DNA of 64,000 bases from Agelaius tricolor. Its lineage: Eukaryota > Chordata > Aves > Passeriformes > Icteridae. Numbering within the stretch: position 1 is the first letter of the stretch; each line of letters begins with the position of its first letter. A model generated the notes under the pieces. That model was not told where the DNA came from. It was given only the letters and a program-made list of their open reading frames with translations, and searched no databases. The stretch lies in contig JALJCS010000001.1 of the NCBI GenBank assembly GCA_023055355.1, positions 22,073,881 through 22,137,880 on the forward strand, in the 5' to 3' direction. This document shows, in pieces, positions 45,681 through 58,260 of the stretch. A program made the translations under genes and the position numbers.

Positions 45681-48600
45681 TGCTCCTCACTGCTCTGTGG
45701 CTTCATGCTACTCAGTGACTGTTCACAGGAGGAAATGCAGAAAGTGCCTCTTCAGCTCTCCAGATCATCCATGACCATGAAGTCATGCCTAAATTTAGCA
45801 TCTTTCAGTTTGAAAACCTTTGCCTGGGCTCAGCAAATTCCTCAAATTTGAAAAGCTCTAGGCAAAAAAGGTTCTAAAATGAGCATCATTCTTTCTGGTA
45901 GTGTCAAAGTTGACTCCAGCCAGATAGCGTTCCCAGCAAAAGCTTGGGGCTTGTGATATGGTGAAATGTTTGGAATTAGAATATGGCAAGAATATAAAAA
46001 AAATTGAATGAACTAAGAAAAGGAAAGACGCATATGTCCCCATATAACTTGCAAGGATTTTGGTTAGGAAATGTTGGGAGGTCACGTGGCTGGCTCCTTT
46101 TCTTCATTAGACCATAAATTTCATTATCTTGAAACAATGTTTTTCTTTCAACAAATAAAAAGTTAAGAAGGAATTGGAATGCTTTAAGCACAAGGGTGGT
46201 GAGAAATGCCTGTAGATTTTTCTCACTTTTTTTGTGTCTTGCATTGCTGAAACCAGTTGAATTGTCTTCTGTTTATTTTCCTTTGGAGGAATTTCTACAC
46301 TTAGTGAATAATTCTCAGCTGATGATTCTTGAAGGCCAGAAGCCCTCTTCCCAGCTGCAGAATTAAGCCACAAGAAAAAGCAGCTTCATTCAGCTTTCCC
46401 ACAATGTAAAGCCCCTCTGCCTCAGCCCTGACTTAGTGGGTGGTCAGCTTAGGCTGTGTAGAGTTTCCAGATTTCCAGGAAATACTACTGTCAGTAGCCA
46501 AGGTAGGCTCCCACTTAGTGTTAATTTTCCTTGAAATTTCTGAAAGGAAAAGTTCAAAATAAAAACAGTTTAAATAGACAAAGCACACACTCCTTAGCTT
46601 GACAGTGAACTCAACATCTTTAGGGCATTGCTGAAAAGGAAACTTCAGTAGAACCAAAGTCAGGCAGCTCTGTGGTGATACCACCTCACAAAGAAGTACA
46701 GAGCATGCTTTACACCTTCTGCCAGGTGCACAAAACTGGAGTGGGAGCAGCAGGGGGAAAAGCAAGTTCTGCTTTGGCCACTTTCCGGCAAACCTTCTCT
46801 TGCTTCTGCTTTCAGGTGCTTCAAAAAGCACATGGGTACATCAGGAACGGCTGCAGCAGGGTACCTCAGGTCTGCTGGGCCAGACCTGGGGCTTCCTTTT
46901 GCAGGTTTTAGAACCAGGGGCAGGTGAGTATGGCTATAAGCCATCACCATATGTCAGTGCTTCTCAGTGCTGCAGGTGGACTGGTGCTAATGTGTGATTG
47001 CAATCCCATGGAAATGTGGGGAAAAAAGTGCATTCCTGATCTATCCTGAAGGCAAATCACAATATGCTTAACAAGTGCACCTACTCGAAGAAAGGTCTCA
47101 GTATCTTCTGGAGAAGCTCCATTTCCTGGTGATGTACTGTCTTGTCGAGGGTGCAATGGAAAGCAAAACTTGAGGTTTCTGGGAACTTCCTTTGGATGGA
47201 GATTTGTCTAAATGCATAAAAGTATTTATATGGATAAGAATAAAAGGTGTGTCGTGAGGTTTGGCATAGTCTTACTTCATACACCTCGCAGTGTGTGCTT
47301 GTTTCTTTTGGCCCTCAACCATTGCACAAAAGAAATTTCAAGGTGACTTTGAGCCTTCCATCTCTTCTAGAGGGTGACACAACAAATGAACTCAGAACTG
47401 GGAAACCTTGATGTATATATGTAAAAATTTCTGAATTGCAATGTGCTTCACCTTTTTTACAGCAGACAAAGACAAACCCTGCATGCACTCTGTTGCTTCG
47501 CGGCGCTCTGCAGAAATCACGTGCCTACCAGAAGCATCCATGTGCAGAGGATTACCCCCACAGAATATACATGATGTAAATCAAATTTTCAGCCTTCTCT
47601 GGGGGCAGCTTTCATTGCTGTGACCAGGGCAACGTGCACGGCTCCCACCTGGCTGAAGGGCGCATGCAGGCTGGGCTCTGCTGCGTAGCTGCTGGTCTTT
47701 GACATTTGATGTGCTGCGGTTGAGTGACAGGAATTGGGATCTCCAGAGCTTTGCAAGCATTTGTCACAGCCCAATTTGTTTTGCTATGAAGTTTCCTGCA
47801 GTTTTCAGCTGTGTTGGAGCTGCTGTGATTGTCAGATAAGTGTGTTTGGCTGTGGGTGCGGCTGAGCCAGAGGAGGGTGCCATTTCGGAGGTTTTGCTTT
47901 GGGATATTTATAGCTGGAGGAACAAGCACGTGCATGAGAGAGTTTTCCAGATGAAACACATGATTTCAGCACAGTGTGGAGCTCACCTCGGTGTGAGATT
48001 AGCTGCTCATAGCGGATACAAATAAAAACAAAAGATAACTTGATTTGGCCAGCACTAATGCTGACCAGGAGAGCAGAGGAGCTCCTGCTAGCAAACCACC
48101 CGCCCATTGGTCTCCAATGTCACTGCTCATGTGCAGTGCCCAGAAATGAGAAAAGGATGTCTGCTTTTGATGGTGCTAGTTGGCTCTGTCCTTTAATGTG
48201 CAAACCCTGCTTTCACATCTTCACAGCAACACATTTTCCACAGGAAGGATGCTGGTGAGTTGACATTAGCTTATAAAGTGGCACCCATGCCCCTTCCCAG
48301 AATAAAGATGAGAACTGACTTTGGCAAAGTTGGAAAAGCACTGAACAGGAATCTTACAATTCTTGGCCAGATGTTTGTGAAGGTGCCTACTTCTAGAAGG
48401 GGATTGAGGGGCTGAGTCTTGAAGTAAGGAAAGATATTAAACTGCAGAGGTAGCACTAGAGTTCAGACAAACATCAGGTTCATGCTTTTATTAACAGTGA
48501 GCAGGAGTTTCAGAGCATTTTTCTGGAGCAGTGACCTCTCAGTGCACTGCCATGAGCTGCTTTTAAAACTCCTGTCTTGCTGGTATCTAAACCCAACATT

Positions 48601-49497
48601 TGATCTGGCCTGACCATGTCTGCAGCAGCCTGGAGACTTAGTGAAGGAGCAATGCTTGTCAGGGCTTCATTAAGGTGTTAATGTAGGCAGAAGGAAAAGC
48701 GTCCACCACATAACTGTCCGTGAGGCGTTGAAAAAATAAACACATCGGCATTTTTATTGCTGTTATTCTACATGGATTCTTCTAACTTTACCCTGCAAAC
48801 ACATAACTGTTGTCAGACGAACTTTAAAACGTGCTACTTATGTCCTCCACCTACTGAAAACTCTGAAATCACCCATGCTGCCCAATTAAAGCTAGATACA
48901 AGTTCATTTTTCAAAGGATGGCTTAAGTTAATTCTCATACATACAGATGAAAGCTAAACTTCCATAAGAAAACTTTGACAAAGGGGAAGGGCAATTGCTG
49001 CATGAAATATAGACACAGGAGAGATCACAGCTGATAAAAGTACTGCAGTTTAGCATATTAACACTCATAAATTTTAAAGGTTTATTTATATTAAGAAAAT
49101 TAACTGTCCAAAGATAACTGTTCAGGAAAAAAAATCTTCCCTTTTGGGATCTTTCTGTGTAGTTGCTTTTTGAAGCCATTTGTACCCTGGGCTTCTACAA
49201 CACCACTTGGGAATAAGTTGTAAAATTAAATAGAGCAGCACATGTAAAAGTAATTTCTGTTGATTCTGCTGCCGCCTCATTTTATCAGGTTGTCTTAGTT
49301 CTTGTGTTCTAGAAAATAACAAATAATCATAATTATCCTCTAGTCACCTTCTCTGCATTTTTTAGGATTTTCTAAACCTACTTATTTTTCAAGACACACG
49401 GTCTGTGTTATTTTCTGTCTTCACTGGTTGTATTTATTTTCTCCTGGGTATCTGTTCCTACACTTGTGCAATTGAATATTTTTTATTTTTGTATTTT

Positions 49498-49513
49498 GGA
49501 GGAGGAGGAGGAG
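49498..49513. repeat. (GGA)n microsatellite
   Basis: Five GGA units in an A+T-rich context. Confidence 0.85.
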
Positions 49514-50414
49514 TGAGAAAAGCTGCTCTCAGCACAGGATGTTGCTGGTATTCATCTAATTTCTATTTTTCAATGATCTTTTACATTCATGTTTTCTGTC
49601 TGACTGTCACTGAGGTTTTTCAAAGAAGCTCTGACAGATTTGTGTCCATCACTTCCCTCTAAAGAATTCATAACCCCAGATATATATTTAAACTCAGTTA
49701 TTTATCTCATTCCTAATTAATTTACTACAAATTCTACCAGTATTATAGGATACTCATTCTGGTTATTTGTTTCTAAAATACCTTATATTGTGCCACCTGC
49801 TTGAAACCGATCCACAGCCACATTCTTTCAGAAGAAACAATCTCCATTCACAGTTTTTCCTGAAAACAAGTATGGATCAGACTATGTAGAAAGCTGATTC
49901 ATATAGACATTACTTTTTTATTACTTTTTTCTCATTCCATTTGCCTGGGAGTGGCTGCATGTTGATTAAACTACTTGCAAAATTGCATCAGAGTTGCTGG
50001 ATCTGACTAAATCCTTGCAGTGCTTCTGTTTGTTGTTTTTTGGGGGTTGTTTTTAATTTAGAAATAAATGCAGGCTACAGGAACATTTCAATTCCCTTCC
50101 CTTTTGGCATTTCTTTCCACACAGAGAGATGCTCCTTCTGAAGGTATTCTTCCAACACCAGTAGCTTTTATTTTGAATCACAGACACCATGAAATTCTCC
50201 AGTTCCCCTTTTTGGCTTGTTCTGCCAGCACTGGAAACCTCTCTGACATAGACTGTGAAACTATTTCAATGTTGTACATCTTTCTCTTTATGGGAATTTA
50301 TCCAGGCAGTTTGTAGAGAATTGAAAGGTATGCAGTAGATGTGGGGATTTCATCTTCTACTTTTTCAGATTGTGAGTTTCCTTAACCTGTCAGATATTTA
50401 TCTTGGATTATGCT

Positions 50415-50462
50415 GTCAGTGACTTTAAGTCTGATCTCAGTTTTCTCATCTCCAAAATGTGT
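50415..50462 (-). repeat. MIR/L2-tail-like fragment
   Basis: The plus-strand words gtcagtgactttaagtctga and tctcagttttctcatctcca, then aaaatgtg, follow the reverse complement of the MIR core (GACCTTGGGCAAGTC, CTCAGTTTTCTCATCTGTA, AAAATGGG). The match is good over about 25 bp and weak elsewhere. Confidence 0.5.
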
Positions 50463-52540
50463 CAAAGACATGATAAAGCCAAAATTCAGTATGTTCAAAA
50501 CACATATATGCTGTAATTACAAATATATTGAACATATGTATTGTTGAATATACTGACAATATAGTGGCTGAATTACAGAAAAAAATTATATCTATATTCA
50601 TATATGTATGTACATGTATAATATGGTCATCAGCTCTTCTCCTGCATTCATCCTAATTCTTTCAGAGGCATCCATTCAATTACACCAATATTTTCCCATG
50701 CATTTCCTATTTTTTATCTCAGAATTTCTTTTTCTAAAAGAAAAACAAAATAAAAAAGTAAAATAAAAAGCCACCTCTCCATTATTTTTCCTCCCTACAC
50801 AGGCACTTTTCTTCTGTTCCTCTGTGTCACAGGCACTTTTAAAAGGCTGAAGAAAAGGTTTCCACTGGACCCAATGTGGTAAACATATTCTGGGTTTCCT
50901 CATCAAAAAACATCCTGGGAAAAGATCCTTACTTATTTGTTCTTGTGATATCTTTCGTTTGTAATTGGGTAACACATTCATTCATAGGACAGTAAACTGG
51001 AATAAAGCCTACATTCTAATATGTTCCAAGTCTGGAACAAATAAATATACAACATCTCCCCCACACACACTTCTGCTAGTTAGCATGTGGTAATTAACAG
51101 TTGTTAAAATGACTAAAATTTCAAATGTGGACATGCTCCGTGAGAAAACCTCAGTGTGATTACACAGTGAGCCTTCTGTCAGAAGATAATAGGTATTTTT
51201 AGCAACCCCCATCTCACTTTTGTATGAGTTTTGTCATATCCCAATCCAAAAAAAACCCATAATCAACTTTGGATTCTGGCAATCCTGGTTTTCAATCAGT
51301 CAGAACATCAGCATTTTCGCATTCCGGAGGATATTCACTCTGTTGTTTTCATCTCCATTTTACCAAGAAATGCTGGAATTAAACCATTCCAGATCCCTGT
51401 GATGAAAAGAGTCTGGAAAGGGGTTGATGGGCAGCAGAGGGAGAGCAGCTGCTGAGATACTGGGGGAAGATGTTTTGGAGCAGCCATTTCTCTTGTGTTG
51501 TTTGTGTAGGTTGTGGGAGGGAGAACACTTCACTGGGGACAGGAGAGAGGATCCTTTGGTGATTTTACTCTTTTTGCATAGGTGGAAAGTATTACCAAAA
51601 TGCACAGGAGCAGAAGTGCAGGTTCAGATCTATGAGATAAAAGCCACCTAGCACCAGTCTGAGGCATGGCCATCAAATAATTCAGGAGTTTAGAAGACAC
51701 CAAGAGAAATTTCTTCTTCCAAGTAGGTTCATTTTGGATAGCATTATACAACAGCCAACAAAAGGGATAGGGATGTTTTCTGCAGAGGACAGTAGAGTGA
51801 CAAGTAAGAAAGTGCAGCAGGTTGGTGATCAGAAACTTGTTTGCTTTTGTTTGATTGCCTTTAACTGAACCTGGAAAGTTTTGTTAGACAAACAAGGCAC
51901 AGAGGCATTTCAGGTTCTGCCCTGACAGCCAAAGGACAGCACTGTTGGGAAAGATGTCAGGGAAACATAGAAAGGTGCTGTAAAAGTGAGAATTAAATAG
52001 ATATTTGACCAAGGAGCTTGCTCTAGCAAGGGAGCTTTAGAGGCTCCATCCCAGGCTGGATGAGAGCTGCTGCACCAGGACAGCAGTGGAAGGAGACTGG
52101 CAATTATCACTGGCACTTTTACAAGTGAGGAGCTTATGGGGCTCATGTGATACCAAGTGCTCGTTGTGCACTGAGCAGTTGTTCTGGAAGCCTTGGCTTT
52201 GTTTTCACTTAGTCCTGAGAACAAAAAAGAAATGTTGCAAGGAAAGTGCAGAATGAATCCAAAAAGAACAATGGAATTGCGCTTGATTTGTTTAATTCTG
52301 AAATCAAGGTCACTTAGAAGTACTACAGCTTTTATTTGTTTTATTGGGGTTTTTTCGTAAGGATTTTTTTTTTTTGGCAACATCTTTCTTTTCATTTGAC
52401 GGTTCTGTCATCCCAGAACTGTATAGGTTACTGATCCTGCCTGTATTCAAAGCTGTTATTAAGTGGAGTCTTTTAGATTTTAGAGAAATGATAATGGTTC
52501 CAAAGATGACAGAAAGTGGCAGCTGGTGACAAAAAACCCC

Positions 52541-53250
52541 CTTGATAAGACGACAACAGTAAATCAAACTACTGCCACTTTTTCGTTTCATGTTTGTTAA
52601 TACCACCTCGCCTTTTGAAGTTTAAAGCAAGGTTCAAAAGAGCCAGGTGCTGAATCATAATATTAAAGCAAGTAAGGAGCTCCATGAAAGAGAGGAGATC
52701 TGAGAGGGGAAAGCAACAAACACGGCTTTCAACTGCCTTTTGTCGGCCTTTCTGCAGATGTCACCAGTTGTTATCCCCAGCAGAGGCTTCAAGCTTGTAG
52801 CAGTGCCTCTGGCTGATTCCAACTCAACGTTTCAAGTGTCAATCAAAAAGGAAGGACGCAGCTTAGGTCCTGGTCATTGTCCTGTGAAAAGAGCCAAGCA
52901 TTTAACATTGATTTAGCTCCCTCAATATACAAAGATAGAGCCAGCTTTGTGCAGCAAAAGGGCCTTTGGCAAGGTTGCTTGTAGAGCAATTCCATCGCAT
53001 CCGATGCTCCTTGGTTTAGCTGTCACACTGCAGTGTCTGGAGTCCTATGAAAAGTTATTCAGGAATGAGTGAGCAAATTAAAAAGAAATAACATGCTCTC
53101 CTAAATAGCAATGTAAGCTATAGAAAGTGCTTTTAGCATCATATAGCCCTGAAAAGCATTTTTAATAAAAGTATTTTGTGCTTTTAAATGCCTTTTAACA
53201 AGGAGAATAAGATGTTTTAGGACAACAGGAGGCCCTTGTGAAACCCATCT
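52541..53250. promoter_or_regulatory. Candidate conserved non-coding element
   Basis: Repeat-free, with words such as CAAGTGTCAATCAAAAAG (PBX/MEIS-like TGTCAATCA), CATTTAACATTGATTTAGC, TTCCATCGCATCCGATGC, GTTTAGCTGTCACACTG and GAAAAGCATTTTTAATAAAA. CpGs are retained at several points and long frames are absent, which fits an enhancer. Confidence 0.33.
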
Positions 53251-56200
53251 CTATTGGATTGGATAAGCAATTGTACCCCCAGTGTCTTTGCCAAGTATTT
53301 GCTTATTTTGTTTTCAAGGAACTTACATTCAGTACCATCCATCCACACACTGCATTATGCTTCCATAAAGGGGTAAAAAACCCAAACCCAATGATGAAAA
53401 AAAGGCTCTGCCTGAATGCCACAGATGCCCCCCCATCTTTTCTCATGTGAAGTTCTGCCTGCCCCTCATATTTCTTTTGAAAACACCTTGGCAATTATTT
53501 TTTTCTCGGGCATTGCTCTCCCCACAGCTCTCACAGGCACCACTGATGAGCCCCACTGGTCACACAGCACAGTCATGGAAATGACAAGTCAATTGGTGGG
53601 CACACTTGGACCATTTTGGCAGAACTCTGGTGGGAATTAAGTTCTCACAAATTGGTAGAAACCCCATCTTTGTCCCTAAAAAAACAAAGTAAAACTGGGT
53701 GAAACACAAATAAAATATTCCTGTTGTTTTAAGCAAAGTGAACAGAGATAACCTTTGTACCTGGAAGTAACATTAAATATGTGAGGGGAAAATTACAATC
53801 ACTGTGCTTGCAAGTGTGGTTCTTCTTTTTGGGGTTTCCAGCATCTTTCCATTCAAGTTTAGTGCACCAGGCTGAGCAACAGGCTGACCTGATATCACAG
53901 AGTCAAGAGTCTGGGTCCAACAAAATTCTTTTGCTTGCATCCAGCTTCAATGAGGTGAGGAAAGAAGTTTAAAGATGGGGAAAATATTTCCTTTTTGCAA
54001 AGTTAGTATTACCACTAATTTCTGATTTGCACAATTATTATTTTCCCCCAATATTCTCATCCTTTCCTGTGAAGAAATACAGATTAAAATAAATAGCTAA
54101 AATTCTCATTAGAATTAGAACATCTCAGTAACCTGATGGCAATAGTCTTTCAGAAGCTTGTTTCCCCTCTTAAAGACAGCTTTCTGGTAGTACCTTCCCA
54201 AGTCAAAACCACACTGAGCAGTTGTACTTCTCAGCTTCAGGGAAACAGCCCAACCCTGAAACCAGCCATGCCTGGTGCTGGTGTTCCTGGGTGTGGGACT
54301 GGGTTACTCCTGATGAAGGAGCCTCATTCCTGCAGATTGCTCATGCAGCTTGTGTTATCTGCAGTTTGGAAGTACTCTAACAGAGGATCTCATGGGATTG
54401 GGTGTATTTTTAAATCCCTGTATCACTATGGACATGCTCATTTCTGCATTCCTCTAAAGGCATTTCCAACAGTCCCCATAGCTGCTGCTCCAGCAGGCAG
54501 TTTAAGAAAGTGTGACTCACTTAGTTCAGGGACACTTGCACTTCTCTAAGCTTTAATTGGGATTTTTAAACTCCTTCAATATGATCTAGCTCACATCCTT
54601 TTTTTTTGCACTCACTTTCTGTCACTTGCTTACAGAAAATGTGCTGGTGGAATTTTTCTTCCTGGCCCCCTGAGTCTGCCCAGCAGCATGAGCTGTACCA
54701 GGTGTCCACCTGCCACAAATTGTCCTTCTCCCAAACATAAAGAAAAGCAGGACACAGATAGAAACTTCCTGCATTGCCATGCTGGTCATCCCAGAATATT
54801 TAGCAGGCAGCCCAACACACACTTTGAACTAGGAGTCAGTGAGAAGTCAGAGACTACAAATCACCAATGAAAAAGAAAGCTCAAATTTTGGTTGCATTTT
54901 CCTAAACAGCAACAACTTGTTGAATATTTTTGACCTCCTAGCTAACAGGGACACAACAACAGCAATAATTTTGAAACAGCATTTTGTTGAGGCCTTTAGA
55001 ATTTGTTTGGAAAAAGGTTCCAGGAAAAAGGAATCACATGAAAGCAAATATGGAAGCAGGTGTACATGGACATGTGTATATGTTTGTGCATGTGAGAGGG
55101 AGAGCAAAAGAAAGGCAAAAACAAGCATTACAAAGCAGAGCTAGGAAACTGAGGGCTTCAGTAACCCTAATAAAACCCACTAAAGGTCAAATTTGTTTAC
55201 CAGCTTGTCAATATAAGAAAGGCACAATTAAGGTGTAGAGACAGTTTTTCCATTTTATCACAGTAAGACAATGAGGAGAAAAACAACAGTTAAAAAATGA
55301 AGCAAATGTTTGCTTGATCAAAGTTTTGGTCATGATCACCAAAATGTATCACTCACACCATGGGGTAGTGCAACAAGGGAAACAGGACACAGTTATCATT
55401 TGTGATCTTGGTGGGCTCATCCATCCAGGATAACTTTTTATCCTTGCAGTCCCTGGTTCCCTGTGTGTGCTTCTCATTGTGCTTTTCCAGTAGCACATCC
55501 CTCTTATTTAGAGTGCTGGGTCAAATTCAGGCTTTGTTTAAGTAAATGCCCCTCCCTGAAGGTGCCAAATAGGTCTGGCCTGCACAAGGACAAGATTTGA
55601 TGGACCCAGCTCATGGGGTAGTGAAGGCCTAGTGATACACTTTCAAAACCACCTTTGTTTAACCATTCTTGACCCTCTGGGAACCAAAAAAATCTCTCCA
55701 ACAGCTTTGCTGTCTTGTTTGCTATTCCCCCATGTGACCACGCTTTTATTTCACTCCCCACTCACAATAGCTCATTTCTGCTAGGCCTCCTCAACCTGCT
55801 CTCTCCGAGCCTTCCTGCCCTTGATGTGGACATGTTTTTAAAGATCATGTATGTGAGTCCATTCATTCTCCTCAGAGGTCAAAACAGAACAAGTGACGGG
55901 AGTCATTTTCTATGAGCAAGTAGACATAAGTACTTCACAAATCAGTTTCAGAACTTTTGGAACAGCAGTGCCACATCCCATTTCCTGGGAGGTCATGAGC
56001 TAATGCATTTGCATTCTTCAGTATTGTGAGTGTAATGTTCCTGGTGTCCATTGTATCCCTTGGAAATAATGGCTTCTGGTCACCACCAGTTAGTCGATGC
56101 AAACAGACTCTATGCCCAGCAACTTCACTAATGCAGGAACTATTGTGCATCCAGATGCTCCTGCCTTATCCATAAAGAGGAGCTGCCTAAGGGTTTCATT

Positions 56201-58020
56201 GGAAAAAAAAAGCCACAGTCCTGGAAGTGTCAGGGATGTAGCCTATACAAATCAATTAGTAATTTTGTTTATATAAGGATGTATTTTTTTATTATAATCA
56301 CACAATATAATCTTGCTTAAGTGCCCATTATTACAGGCCTAGAGCTATGGCACAAAGAAATTTAGTTTGCTTTTATTTTAGACACTGGAACTCTGTATGT
56401 GCACTGTTTCTTTACTAACAAAACCTCAGTGTATATTGTCTATAGGGAGCACTTTCATTCATCTTTCCCACTCAAAACCCCTTTTCTATCCAGTGATTTC
56501 CGTACGTCTTCACTGATGACAGACTGCAAAATCTAAATTACAGGCATTGCCCTCTTCCTCATTCGTCATGCAGGTTTGTGATGATGTCCCCAGCCAAAAT
56601 TTTCCAGAGGTAGTGGCACTACAGGAAATATCAGTGCCTCTAATAACAATTCTTTTCAATTCCTCTAAAAACAATTATGTCTCAAATTTGAATGTTGTTT
56701 TCAGGGCTACCAGGAGTCCTCAATCCCAGACTGAACCATCACCAAGTGTTCCAAAATTATTAGCCAAACCTGGAGGATTTGGGCCGTGATGGATTCTTCT
56801 GATTGTTAAAATCACTTACTAAATATGTCTCAGTGGCAGAGCTGTTTCTAAAAGCAAGCAGCCCCCAGCTTCAGGCACCTGCTCTAATTCAATACCAGGA
56901 CCAAAAGTTAAAGAAACCAGACAATTTTTCCAGGAGCATCTTTGTTTATCTGTTATAACATAAAAGCAAAGGAAACACCAAAGAAGAAGTGTATGTTCAC
57001 TAGGATAAGCCAGGCTGGTCTGTGGCGTACATGTGTTCCACTGCTTCACTAGTGCAAAGACGATTAGCACTACTGCTACAGTCCTGATGCTCTCATGACA
57101 AAGATGAGGTATGTTTTTGCAGAGAGGGAAGTAACATGTTAAGCCAAAAAATCTACCCACAATTATCAGGCTCACAAACCACTGCTCAGATTCAGTATCA
57201 ATGTGCTCTCTTTTTCCAGCTGAAACTATTCTGTGAATGAGAATGCAATTGCAGACAGCTTTGGCTGCTCTGGAACAGCATTTTCATCTGATCCTTTATT
57301 TTGATCACTCCTATCAGATGTATCCCCTTATGGCCACCATCAACAAGCCACTGCTTCCATGGTAGGCATCAGACTTTTCAGTTTCTCATATGTGTGGCCC
57401 ACACTCTTGCTAGCTTTTACAGGCTTTGAAATCATATCTATTTTCATCATCCTTCTGCTTGCAATGTGCTGCCACCTGCACATTATCCCTCCTTTCTTCC
57501 GTGACTCCTTATGTCACTGCTCATGCAAGTAGCCATGACTTTAAATAACAAGCTTGCAGCTTGTGTTAGTCTGTGTAAGTGCATGAAACTTGTGCAGTCA
57601 AACTCCTCAGAGAGCTGATATGGTTCTGCTCAACATTTCTACGTGACAGCATCAAGCCTCAGTCAGCCTTTTCCCTGTGAATTTGCTGGGTTTGTGCTGT
57701 GCTCTATGATATTCCCCCTGCCTGGGACCACCAACACTTCGCTGGGGCTTTCCTGCTGCTAGTCATCCACTTGCAGTTTCAGTATTTTTGAGATTCATCT
57801 GTCTTCTGGACTCTGTACATTTAAGTTTCAAGGCTGGTTAAGTTTTTTTATATTTTTTAATTTCCCTAGAATCACAAGTATAAAAAACTTTTCTGAATAT
57901 ACAAGTGAATAACAGTTGCACTTTCAGGCTGCTCACAGATAGGCAGAGGGAAAACTTTCGGAAAAGCATTGGCTGCTCACTAGCACTTGAAGTACAATTA
58001 AGGCTGTAACTGAGATAACA
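53251..58020. other. Unique non-coding sequence, about 4.8 kb
   Basis: No gene recognised and no interspersed repeat identified. Frames reach 137 codons (54136-54549, plus) and 118 codons (56819-57175, minus) without domains. The composition is even and CpG-poor. Confidence 0.55.
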
Positions 58021-58260
58021 TAAGCCTGTCACAGAAAAGTTCATGCATATATAATCTTAGTATTACATACATGAAGAAAGCCTCGCACACATGGCTTGCA
58101 GATCAGATGTTAACACTGCTTTTTAAAAATATTGATCAGGAAAAATAAAGTTGGTAATCAGCACATGTCATTAATGTATCAAAATACTTTCTATTTAAAG
58201 TAACACTAAGCATTAAATGTACCATAAATATAACTATTTTATGCTTTAATCAGCTTGATT
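58021..58260. promoter_or_regulatory. Candidate conserved non-coding element
   Basis: An A+T-rich block with GCATATATAATC, GTTGGTAATCAGCACATG, TCATTAATGTATC and GCTTTAATCAGCTTG, free of recognisable repeats. Weak call based on texture. Confidence 0.25.

Larger units (their letters stand above)
45681..52540. other. Unique non-coding sequence, about 7 kb
   Basis: No gene recognised. A slightly CpG-richer patch lies at 47500-47720. It contains a (GGA)n microsatellite at 49498-49513, a MIR/L2-like fragment at 50415-50462 and an AT-rich palindromic stretch at 50510-50620. Minus frames of 132 codons (46433-46831) and 161 codons (51910-52395) lack recognisable domains. Confidence 0.55.
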
